Shown here: positions 44,201 through 54,500 of the stretch, in pieces
Numbering within the stretch: position 1 is the stretch's first letter
Layout of the letters: every line of letters starts with the position of its first letter
Notes under the pieces: model-generated
Database searches by the model: none
Seen by the model: only the letters and a program-made list of their open reading frames with translations
What the model was told of the DNA's origin: nothing
Assembly (NCBI GenBank): GCA_030267565.1
Contig: BRXU01000017.1
Span: 2,388,501-2,452,500, forward strand
Direction of reading: 5' to 3'
DNA: 64,000 nucleotides
From: Pleodorina starrii
Taxonomy: Eukaryota > Chlorophyta > Chlorophyceae > Chlamydomonadales > Volvocaceae
Made by a program: the position numbers and the translations under genes

Positions 44201-44665
44201 TGGATGTGTAGGGAGGGTCATGGCGGTGCGATGAGGCGAGGTGGGAAGAGGGAGGGAGACGGCGCGGGCTGGTGGGTTAGGGGGGGTTTGGGATGGCGGG
44301 TTGTACGGAGGGGCGAAGGTGAATGGCCAGCACAAGCAGACGGACGGCATGTGCGGGGCTAGTCGCGACAGGAGAGTGGCTGTTGCATGAAGGACGCGGT
44401 TGCGTGGGAAGCGTGAAGTGGTTTAGGACGTTGGTGATGGTCGGGACATGTCGCGGCCGTGGGCCGCCTGCCAGAGCCCGGTGCGCGCGTCTCACCTCAC
44501 ATCATGCATATATGAGACGCTCCCATTTTCAGCGATCACGTAGGTCCATCCCTCTGGCAAAGGTGCGCTTGCAAGATGGAATGGGAGGGCCCACTCTGCA
44601 GCATTCCTAACATCGAGAGCCGCAGCTAACTCACGAACATACTGTGGTGTTACTATCGACCCCAT
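41271..44665 (-). CDS. WW-like-domain protein of unknown function
   Basis: Five exons join in phase: 44501-44665, 42983-44121, about 42188-42572, 41672-41822 and 41271-41374, for about 647 residues. The start is the ATG at 44665 (MGSIVTPQYVRELAA). Residues about 35-70 read PLPEGWTYVIAENGSVSYMH, then DREHPLL across intron 1: a WW-type fold with the first Trp, the aromatic centre and the EHP end, but the second Trp and part of strand 3 are missing. A conserved-looking block SFYLDVESGAQVP follows, then a ~250-residue disordered Gln/Ser/Gly/Arg region, and a conserved-looking C-terminal block (LTFRIDTK, HCTLLYDFATASYCFTMRDP, VDTGRPADLWDLHLGARLR). Exon 4 is helical (EVQKYKPRVLRPGLVYDKGD). WW next to a helical N-terminus recalls centrosomal/ciliary WW proteins, but I cannot assign it. 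The C-terminal exon is the least certain. Confidence 0.65.
42897..42965. repeat. GAGTGCC heptanucleotide repeat beside a splice donor
   Basis: About ten perfect 7-base units end within ~20 bases of the donor of exon 2 of the WW-like gene, inside its intron 2. Confidence 0.95.
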
Positions 44666-45441
44666 CCCATAACAATGCCCTCACAATGAGAATACTCTTG
44701 AAGGTTGCAGCCACAGATGTTATCTTCAATAAAAACAATATTTCGCCACCACTTAACATACACAGAACATTACTTACAACGCTCAAAGAAAAGAAAATGA
44801 ACTGGCAATGAGGAGAATTAACTGTGCCGTACGTTACAGAAACCTTTTCCCGACAATGAAGCTAAGTGCACTCAGCCGCAACTATAATATCATTTTAAAA
44901 TTTGTAACAATGCAGATGTAAGTTATGCCCAGGTTGCCTGCGGCAGCCGACCCTTGGGCCAGCTTGATGCATGAGTCACCACCAGGGACGCATTGAACGC
45001 CATGCTCCCGAAACTTTGCCCTGTATGCCATTTGAAACCTACGACAATAAATATTAACATCATGCTTTCCGTATTCAATTGATATGCGTCTGCTCTGGAA
45101 GCCGGGAGTCTCGGAGCTTTCTCGAAACGTCGCGACTAGCACGACACCAGCTATAAATCAGTCGTAGCAGCACTGGACCCCAAACGTCTCACACCTTGAA
45201 ATAGTGATTAAAACATTGCCCCTGCGCAACCCCCGACATTTCTGCCGAGTCTTGATCCGCTCACGACCGGGCCTTCAGCCTACCCCGATCCGCGGTGAAC
45301 CCGTTCTAGGTCTCGCATTACGCGTTTTCAAGTCACGATTCCACCTTTATTCGCCAGTGTACAACTCGCGCATATCTACACACGTCGCAAGGCTTTTCGA
45401 TAATCATTCCTGCTTGAGCGTCGCTCCCGAAGCGGCCATCA
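44666..45441. promoter_or_regulatory. Shared upstream region of the WW-like gene and DnaJ gene
   Basis: This 776-base interval lies between divergent start codons and is unusually AT-rich for this window in its left part (44690-44780). On the DnaJ side a TTC-TC-GAA inverted pair (45119-45126), resembling a minimal heat-shock element, lies about 25 bases before a TATAAA-like CTATAAATC (45151-45159), which is about 290 bases before the DnaJ ATG. This spacing suits a heat-inducible promoter but the element is only two-thirds of a consensus. Confidence 0.35.
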
Positions 45442-48400
45442 ATGGGGAAAGACTATTACAAGGCAAGCTCAGGGAAACGTTTTCGTCCAGAATTCATGCT
45501 TGGACAGCCTGGGTGGCGAAAGTGCGGCAGCACAGTCGTTGAACGAACACATGGCGCTGACTTTGGCGACCCTGTTTCGCTACTGCAGATACTGGGGGTG
45601 GCCAAGGATGCTGATGAGAATCAGCTAAAGAAGGTGAGACAGGAAAAACTTCCTTGAATGCCTTCTCGGATTTTTCGCCGCGAGGGTCGTTGGACCGCTC
45701 TGCACTCCTCGCACAGCGCTCACAAAGGGCCATTCCGACAGAGATCGCTCCTGTCGCTCACACCAATGACGAAACGGATGTGCTAAAGGGGCTTGCAAGG
45801 CGTTAACGCACTCGGTCTGTCTCCCATCCCCCGCGACTGTTGCCCGCAGGCGTACTATAAGCTGGCCCAAAAATGGTAAGGGCTGCGCTAGCGCTTGCGC
45901 ATAATTCTCTCTTTTTGCAAACTCCCAATGCGAAAACACGATGCGTGACGCCGTTACTGCGCCCGGGCTGGGAGGTTGCTTTGCACAGATATCATAGCGG
46001 CGCGAGGGCGCCAACTGTGCAGCTGTGTCTTCGCAACGCCCGCAATGGTCTATGGGTATCCGAGTTGTTTTTCTATCGCTATTACATCACAGCGAACGGC
46101 AGCTCGCGAGCATCCCAGCTCCATGCGAACAACGCTAGGCAAAAGGCATCATGCGACATTAGCGCGCCGGGCGCTACCTGGCCAGTCCCAACGACCACAG
46201 CTCCCGACACTCCCCAGACGATATCGGCCGCCCGGGCCCGGGCCGCTAGCCGACCCCGCCTCTCACGCCCCCGTTTCCGAAATCGTTCTTATTACCCCCC
46301 CTCCCCGCGACTCTCGCCGCGCAGGCACCCGGACAAGAACCCCAACAACGTCGATGCGGCAACGGAGAAGTTCAAGGAGATATCCGAGGCGTACGACGTG
46401 TTGTCGGACCCCCAAAAACGTGCAGTGTAAGCCTCTCAGGGGAGAGGAGAGAGGGGAAGAGCGGTCTGGGGTTTGCGGTATCGTACCAGGTATCACCTAC
46501 CGTATTTAGGGCTGTGCTCGACGCGACGCGGCACCGCCCGGGCAGCGAGGGGGCGGTGAGGAAATTTGAGGATGGGGGTCCGATGCCGTTTGTTGCTAGC
46601 CCTCCCTCGCGGCCATGCTGCTGCTTGCGGCGTGGGAGTGGGGCCCCAACCGTCAGGAGAGCCACATTGAGAGCACATTGAGTGTGCGGTGGAATGAGAT
46701 GTATGCGTGTGTGTGTGTGCGTTTGTGCGCGTTGTGTGCTCTTTTTGCGTTTTTTGCCCTGCCCGTCGGCGCGACTGGGCGGATTGCCTCCCACCAGCAG
46801 AGCCGCTTCTGCCGCTCGGCGCGCCTGGCGTTGAGAGACCGAAATAACCTACAATTCCTTTGGCAGTTGACGGTTGGTGGTTGACGGGTGCGCCCTGGGT
46901 AACCCCGCAGGTACGACCAATTCGGCGAGGAGGGCCTAAAGGGCGGCGGCGGAATGCCCAACGGCGGACCTGGCGGGCCCGGCGGCGCCGCGGGCGGCTT
47001 CCCCGGCGGCGGCGCGTACCATTTCGACCAGGACATGGCTGAAAAGTAGGTTCGAGTTCGGGCTGGGTTTCGGTTTGGGGAGGCGCGTGACGGTGGTGTG
47101 TGCATGTGTGTATGTGTATGTTTTGAGGGCGCGATGCGAAGCGCGAAGCATGCCATGACGACTCAAGACCTCCTGCTTTCCACCCGAAACGTTGACTTCT
47201 CTAGCAGCGACGAAGGAGTGGCAGAGAAGTCTGGTTCTAACGACGATCGTTGTTAACGGTTAAGTTGGTTGCCGTACGGTGTACGGCTTGCAGCCAGAGG
47301 CTGCGCCTCTTGTGGGGCAGCTGCCGTCTGGAGACGGCATCTGCCGTTGTTGTTTCATCTTTTGTGTTAGCCCTTCTGCCAGGGCTAGTACTCCCGCCTC
47401 CCGCCCGTCGCCAGGCCCTCGCAGGTGCCGCGCGCGTGGGGGGGGGGCGTTGTATGGGTTTTCGTGTCGTTGCAACGCGTGGTGCCGTTTGCCTGGCGTA
47501 TCTGCCGGAGTGAGCGGAGAGAGACAACCGGCCACTAGTCCAAAGTCAAAATCGAGATGGCCCTTGCAGGTTCCGTTTTCTGCAGGTTAGGTTGTTGGAG
47601 CCCGACGGACGAGTTGTTGGAGCAGTATCTCGTTGTAGTGTAACAGTGAGGAGTTAGAAGCGTCAGCGCGGAAGGGCGAAGGGTTCATGCAAGCGCGAGC
47701 AGAGAGGCGGACGATTGACAAGCCGCCGTTTCCCGACCCCCCTGTGGATCACATCTGTACCCCCCGCCGCGCCTCTGCTAATCTCCCAGGCTCTTCCAGT
47801 CCTTCTTCGGCGGTATGGGCGGCATGGGGGGCATGGGCGGCATGCCGGGCGGTATGGGTGGCGGTGGCGGCCCGCGCGTGCGCGTCTTTGGCGGTGGCGG
47901 CATGCCGGGCGGCATGGGCGGTATGGGCGGCATCTTTGGCAACATGTTTGGCGGCGGTGGCGGCATGGGCGGCATGCCGGGCGGCATGGGCGGTATGGGC
48001 GGCGGCATGGCCATGGACACGGATGACGTGATGGAGGGCGCCGATCAGTTCGGGAGGCACGGAGGAGGGCGCGCCGCCCGTGCAGCAGCGCCGAGGAAGG
48101 TCGAGGTGCCGCTCAAGGTGGGTGGGTGGGAGTGCGTGCGTGGGGGGGAGGGTGTCGAGTTTGTGACTGCTGTGTGTTGCGTATTCCCGGGTCGTGCGTG
48201 GGGCCACAAGAGCAGAGGGGAGCAAAGGGGAGGTGCGTTCCGTTTGGGAGAGTGGGGAGCAGCTGGCAAAGCTCTCCGGCAGATGCTGCCCAACCCACCA
48301 CTCACCCTGTGATACAGGACTGAGCAAAAGATGGGCGCGCGTATGTGTGTACGGTATGTGTGTGTGAGAGAGAAAGACACAGGGAGTTGGAAAGAAGTCG

Positions 48401-49662
48401 GGACGATGCGCGGGCGAGGTGCACGTTCTGTGGTTTCGGAGGAGCGTCTGTTGGCGCTTGTTTGCCTGACCCTGACCTTGACCCGGTGCGACACCTCCGC
48501 CCCCAAACCCCCCAATCCCCCGGGCTCCGGCCTATACGTGGATAACCCTCCCCCCACCCCCCACCCCCTACCACCGCAGGTGAGCCTGGAGGATCTGTAC
48601 CGGGGTGCCACCAAGAAGCTGCGCATCACCCGTCACATCGTGGATGGCGCCAGTGGCAAGATGGTGCCGGTGCAGGAGGAGGTGGCCATCGACATAAAGC
48701 CAGGATGGAAGGACGGAACCAAGGTGAGGCAGAGAGAGGGTGTGGGAGAGAGAGAGCGGGAGAATGTGAGGGATATTCAGTCGAGTGGCAGCTGTGTGGG
48801 GGGGAAGTGCGCCTGGTCCCCCTCCTGAGCATCTTGGGTCGGGTATCGCCCTCCTGGACAGTGGCCAGCAGCCCTCTACGGTAACCGCTCCGACCCACAC
48901 AACAAGCAAAAACACACACACATGTGCTGCTGCTCCGCCTCCTCCTCCGCCTCCGATGATGAGCAAGGTGACACCACCCGTTCGCATCCCCTGTCGTCCC
49001 AACCTCACCTCACCTCACCTCACCTCACCTCACCTCACCTCACCTCACCTCACCTCACCTCACCTCACCTCACCTCACCTCACCTCACCTCACCTCACCT
49101 CACGCCTCGAGTCCGCCTCGCCTGGCTCCCAACTCTCGGACCGCCTGTGCCCTTACTTCCCCTCGCTCCCCTCCCCCCGCTGGCTTCCGGGTCGCCCCCC
49201 TGCCGCCCCCCACCGCAAACGCCCTTACCTTCATTGATCCTCCCCGCCCTCCCCGCCCTCTCCCTCCCTCCCCCGCTCCAGATCACCTTCCCCGGCAAGG
49301 GCGACGAGCACCCCGGCCGCCCCGCCGACGACCTCGTCTTCATCGTCCGCCAGCAGCCCCACGCCAGCCTTACTCGGGATGGCAACGACCTCGTCGCCAC
49401 GCTGCGCCTGCCGCTGGTGACGGCGCTCACGGGCGGCCGCGCGGAGGTCACGACACTGGACGGGCGGCGGCTGCCGGTGCTGGTGGACCGGGTCGTGAGC
49501 CCCGGGTCGGAGCGGGTGGTGGCGGGCGAGGGCATGCCCATCAGCCGCGGCCCGGAGGCGGGGCGGAAGGGCAACCTGCGCATCAAGTTCGAAGTGGTGT
49601 TCCCGAGCAGCCTCACACAGGAGCAGAAGGACCGCATAAGGCCCATATTGGCGGGGGTGTGA
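45442..49662 (+). CDS. Class B DnaJ / HSP40 co-chaperone
   Basis: This HSP40 stimulates HSP70 ATPase activity through its J domain, in the cytosol judging by the lack of a targeting peptide. Eight exons join in phase: 45442-45462, 45589-45633, 45850-45875, 46325-46426, 46911-47045, 47790-48117, 48580-48723 and 49282-49662, for 393 residues. The J domain begins [19 protein letters not shown], with HPD at about 32-34 and [19 protein letters not shown] Gly/Met/Phe-rich linker follows with repeated GGMGG and GGMPGG units. The C-terminal substrate-binding domains read [18 protein letters not shown], then [20 protein letters not shown] and [20 protein letters not shown]. There is no CxxCxGxG zinc finger, so it is class B (DNAJB1/Sis1-like). 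The first intron uses a GC donor (AAG|GCAAGC). It is longer than usual (about 340) because of the linker. Confidence 0.95.
48522..48548 (+). repeat. Intronic motif copy 4 (DnaJ intron 6)
   Basis: On the plus (gene) strand it reads GGGCTCCGGCC, TATACGTGG, ATAACCC, then a C-rich tract to the CCGCAG acceptor of exon 7, with the TAAC about 34 bases from the AG. Confidence 0.9.
49003..49103. repeat. CTCAC pentanucleotide microsatellite
   Basis: About 20 perfect 5-base units lie in the last intron of the DnaJ gene. On the sense strand it forms part of a C/T-rich stretch leading to the acceptor at 49281. Confidence 0.95.
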
Positions 49663-51519
49663 AGGAGAGGGGAGCTGGGGAGGGCTAACAGAGTGCGGGT
49701 GGGTGGGGGGGGTCTCTGGTTGAGCCGTTGGGTCTCTGGTTGCAGCTAGGGGGGTAAACAAGAAGATAGCGCAGCGAAGTGGTGGGCGGGGTAGTCAAGT
49801 TGCAGAAAGAAGGGGAGGGGTGAAGGGGAGAGAAAGGGGGGAGGATGAGGGCGGGGTGGTTGGACCGAGGGGCAGGCATGCAGTCAGTCATGCAGTCAGT
49901 GATGTGTTAGTTCAGCGATGGGGGCTCGTTGGCTGCATGTGTGCGTGTGTACGTGTTGGTTGCAGGATGCTGCTGGCCGCTGCGAGGGGCTGTGTTGCCG
50001 CCCCCCTTGGCCGCGGCCGCCGCCTTGTCCCGGCAGCGTACGCTCCAGGGAGACGTGAGGCCCTCAGGGCAGGGGGGGCTTTGGCGGTTTCAGGATTGCA
50101 AACGCGCTGGTTTCGAAGCGGAGGAGAGGATTCGTACATACACTGGGGAAGCTTGGGTCTGGAACTCTGGAACTCTGGATGCATGAATGATCCGAGATAT
50201 ACTGTCAGTGGCATCGGGGGGGGGTGTGGTGGCGGTGGGGCCAAACCGGTCGTGCATACATATAAAAGGGAGATGTTGTGATGGAGCGGTGCAGTCCGGT
50301 GAGAGAGCTGCGCGTGAAGCGCTTTGCTGGCCAGAGCAACGCTGCGAGCCCGTCCGTTGTGCGCTCCGTTAGGTGGTAAAAGTTTTTGTGGTTCGTTAGT
50401 TGTTTTCTTCTCGGAACAGCTTTGTGTGTCCGAATTGGGGATGTTTGTTTAGCTTGTCCCTGGCGAAGAGTACTGTGTATCGGCTAGCCTGGGGCGCTCT
50501 CCCTGGGTCGGCACACAAACTGAGCATTTGAAGTTCTTAGCAATGAGGGCGCGCTCGCCTCCATCATCTCCGATGTACGGTTGCGACTGTCAAGTCACCG
50601 TGAGGACGGAGCATGAAGATGGTTGCATGGTCGCGGCTGGCGGCAGGCCGTTCACGGACGCGTGTAGCGCGGAACGGCTTCTTTTTCGGGATAGGCATTT
50701 TACTGACGGTATTAAGGAAAAACGATACCATCAGTCGGGTTCATGAGTTGTATGCCGGCGAGGGACCTGTGCGTCCGCGCGAGGCCTGTTGAGGGCAGCC
50801 AGCAGCCAGCAGCTGCTTTTGAGGCCGCGGAGAGGCTATTTCCGAAAGGCCGCCGGCGATGAATCCCCCTCAACAGGGCGCCTGTTATCAGATCTGATAG
50901 GTGCATCTTCGTTTCACGTTGCCCTCACAATTGTGCACACTAAAAGTCGCGTCAGCGTGCCAACGGTTGCGCTGCGCCAAAGGTTGCTTGCAAGCTTTTG
51001 AAGAAGTCACTGCCGATGGGGGACACAGCCAACAGACGCGACCCGTGGGCCGGCCAAGACAGGATTACGGATGGCTTACGGGGCAGGCACCCTCCCGGCG
51101 GACCGCAGGATCGAGCAGAGGCCCTTCGTTCCATTTCATCATTTCATGAAGAAAGAAAGGCATGAACACAACGTAATTGTACTGTTCTGGAGCGTAAAGG
51201 GTACGGCAAGTGTTCCTTTCAGCGCGAAGGGTCGCGCCGTCCAACGCGAGCCAACTGGGATCCCGCTCAACGTTGAGCGTCACTCCATCCATCCCCCGCT
51301 CTGGCGAAGGCTGTGCTGCTCCAGTTTGCATTATCAAAACATAACAATGGCAAACCAGATACGCACAGCCTTATTCACCAAGCGGAATTTTGTGGCGCAA
51401 GTAAAAAGATGTAACCCCTTGTTTCTCGTATAACCGACACCGACAATCTTAGCAGCTTCAAGCCCCAGCGTTCCGAGGCGTCCAGCTTAGGTCAGCAGCA
51501 GCAGCAGCGCCGCCGCTTC
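49663..51519. other. Intergenic region after the DnaJ gene
   Basis: It holds the DnaJ 3' UTR, a short AACTCTGG duplication near 50160 and the promoter or 5' UTR of the giant membrane protein. The last part has an AGCAGCAGCAGC run at about 51493. No supported ORF. Confidence 0.4.
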
Positions 51520-54500
51520 ATGTACCTCAGCGGCAACCAGGCCGGCCAAAATTTCACAGCCCCAGAAGAGAAAGAAGGAGGCCGACGGACGGCGCTTGAC
51601 GGCGCGCCAGCCGCGGCGTTCGAGCTGCCCTCGCATGACGACAGCAGCACTCGAGCCCTAAAAGCCGCAGGTCGCGCCGCCGCTGCGCCTGTTCCGCGTC
51701 GTCCTCCGCGCCTCGCGCGCCTCCTGACTTCCGGCCCTAGGACTTGGCACGTGAAAGACGCGCACATGCGCATGCAACACCGCCTCGAGCATCTTCACGA
51801 GCAGGACCAGCAGGACCAGCAGCAGCTGCAGCAGCAGCAGCAGTGCTGCAACAATAACGAATCCTCGGCCGGGCGACAGCAGCCGATTCGCGCGAATCCA
51901 TTGAATAGCGCCCAAGACCGCAGCCGGCTGCTGCGAGGGCCTCGCTGGAATCTGGAATTCGCAGATCCGCAGCTCGAGGCGCGCTTCTGCAACTTCCTGG
52001 CGCGCAGCAACTTTTCGCACAGCCTTATGATGCACCTCTTTTACGCGACCGGCGTCGAGATCTCCTTTGCGCTGCGCTCCATCAACCAGAGCCAGCCCAC
52101 GGCGCCGCTGTCCTGGAGCTGCGAGCAGCAGGAGGCCGCCGGTGCGGTGCTGCCAGGCTATCCGTGCGAGGGGCCGTCGGGCGCGCAGGTACGGTAGGTG
52201 ACTGGGGGCGGCTGCGGCCGGGGTCCGCAGGTACCGCAAGACCGTAGGCGCCCCCCAAGGCGGCCTGGGAAGGCGAGCAGTAGCAGAGCCGCCACTCCGG
52301 TAGTGAGGTTGGATAGGGGGTACAAGAAAGGGCGGATTTCTGCGATTTCGACGCATTTGATTTTAATTTTTTCGCTTCTGCTAAAATATTTGTGTTGCGT
52401 TCAATTTTGCGTCATTGCCAGCGGAAGCCCGCAGCGCAAATTTCATTTCAGTGCTCCTTTCGGCGGACCCTACCTAAAATTTTAGAACCAATTGCCTTGC
52501 TTGGGGTATAGGGCTTAGGCTAGGCTAGGACGATGGCATAATTATTAGTCGCCCCGCTCCATGCCCTCTCTCCCGCCGCCCATTCCCTCCAATCCTCCCA
52601 TCTGCTCCCAAACCGCACCCATCTGCTCCCAAACCGCACAGATCCGCCACCTGCTGGCGCACCCCCTCTTCTACTTCCTGCAGCGCCCCGTGCGACTCCG
52701 CGACTGGGCCGTGCTGTACAACGCGCTCGCCATGCTGCTCGTGGCGGCGTGGCTGCTGGCGCTGGCGGCGGCGGGTGCGCCCAGCCGACCCGCGGGTCGC
52801 GCCTGGCGCGCCTGGCTGCGCTGGCGCTTCCTGGCACTCACCGTGACGCCGCTGCAGTCCTGGGCGCTCGCCATCCCGGCCACGCTGCTGCTGGCGGGGC
52901 CGCGGGCGTGGTGGCGCCAGGGCTCCTACAGCCTGGTCACTGAGGCGCTGCGGCGGCCGGCCTGGGACACGGCGGTGGTGACGCTCATGACGGGAGGCAT
53001 GCGCGTGAGTCGGGCGTGGGACCGGGTGGGAGTGAGGGCGTGGGGGCGCGGGCGGCCGGCAGAACGGGAAAGAAGCTTGTGATGAAGGGGGGGAGGGAGG
53101 CTGGGGTTGGGCTTTGGGTTTGGTCTGGGGATTGAAATTCGGAGGGCGTGGGGAAGGCGAGGGGGCGGAGGCCCGTAAGGACGCGCGTGGCCTCTGGCGG
53201 CGGGGGAAAGACTGGAGGCAATTTATACTCTTCCGGAGGGAGTATTTGCCACTGCCGTGCACCTCACGCAAGCGAGCGACGTACGCCCCAGCCTCCCCAC
53301 ACACGCGCCTGCTGACATACCGCCTCACCTTCCCCACCTGCCTTCGCGCCCTGCTTCTGCCTTTGAACGTGTGCGTCGTCCCCAGCTGCGCTTCAAGTCC
53401 GCGGCGCTGGTGGGCCTCGCTCGCACCGTGGCGCTGGCGCTGATCGGCGGATACATCGACACGCAGGACGCCGCCTTCCGAGCCGTCCTCCCCGCCGCGG
53501 CCGCCGCCGCCGCGGCGGCGCCGCCGCCGGGCGGCGCAGCGCCGACGGCTCCGGACGCCGCGGCGCTGGACGTCCCGCCGACCGCCGCCTGGCGCGCTGC
53601 CGCCGGCAGCCACCTGGCAGTGCTGCTGCCGCTGTCGTTGCTGCCGATCTGCTATTGGTGGTGGTCCGAGCGCGCGCTGCGAATGCGCTTCCTGGCGCGG
53701 CTCTCCGCGGCGGAGGCGGAGGCGGAGGCGCGCGCGCAGCGGCGTCACCAGCAGCAGGGCGCGCGCCGGGGCGTGGCCAAGTGCGGCCCCAGCCCCAGTC
53801 GCGTGGAGGAGGAGGAGGAGGAGGTGGCCGCAGGCGGCGGTGGCGGCCGCCGCCGCCGCCTCAAGCCACAGCTGCCGTCGCTGCCCTCTGGCGGCAGTGG
53901 CAGTGGCGGTAGCGGCGCGCTGACGTTCAACGGCCCGCACTCGGCGCAGCTGTCCGGGCTGCCCTCCAGCTCCGCCACCGGCTCCACTTCCGTGTCCACG
54001 AACCTGAGTGCGGCGGGCGGCAGCCTGGACGACGGCCCGGCGCCGGCTGTGGCCGTGCTCGGCCCGCCGCCGCCGCCGACACCGCCGCCAGCGCCGTCGC
54101 GACTGCTGCTGCTGCCGGCGGCGGCGACGAGGACAGCGGCGGCTCAGCAGCCGGAGCTGCCGCGCTTCGGTTCCGCCAAGTCGGAGCAGCCGTGGTACGA
54201 CAGTGAGGAGGGCGAGGCGGCGGGACGCGGCCGCGGCGGCGGCGACGGCGGGAGCGCTGCTCCGGCGACGACGCGCCGCGCCGCGCGGGAGCTTCCCAAG
54301 CCGGAGGATGGTGGCGCCGGCGCCCGGTCGGGACGCGTCTCGGGCGATGTGGAGCCCTGCGAGTCTGGAGCCATGGTGGCCGCGGCAGCGCCGGCAGGCA
54401 AAGTGGGCCGGCGGGATATTTCGGCGCAGCCGACGGCGCCGGCTACGCCGCGCGCCGTACCCGTCGCGCCGCTTCGCGGCACGCTGCAGGCCGTCTCGTT

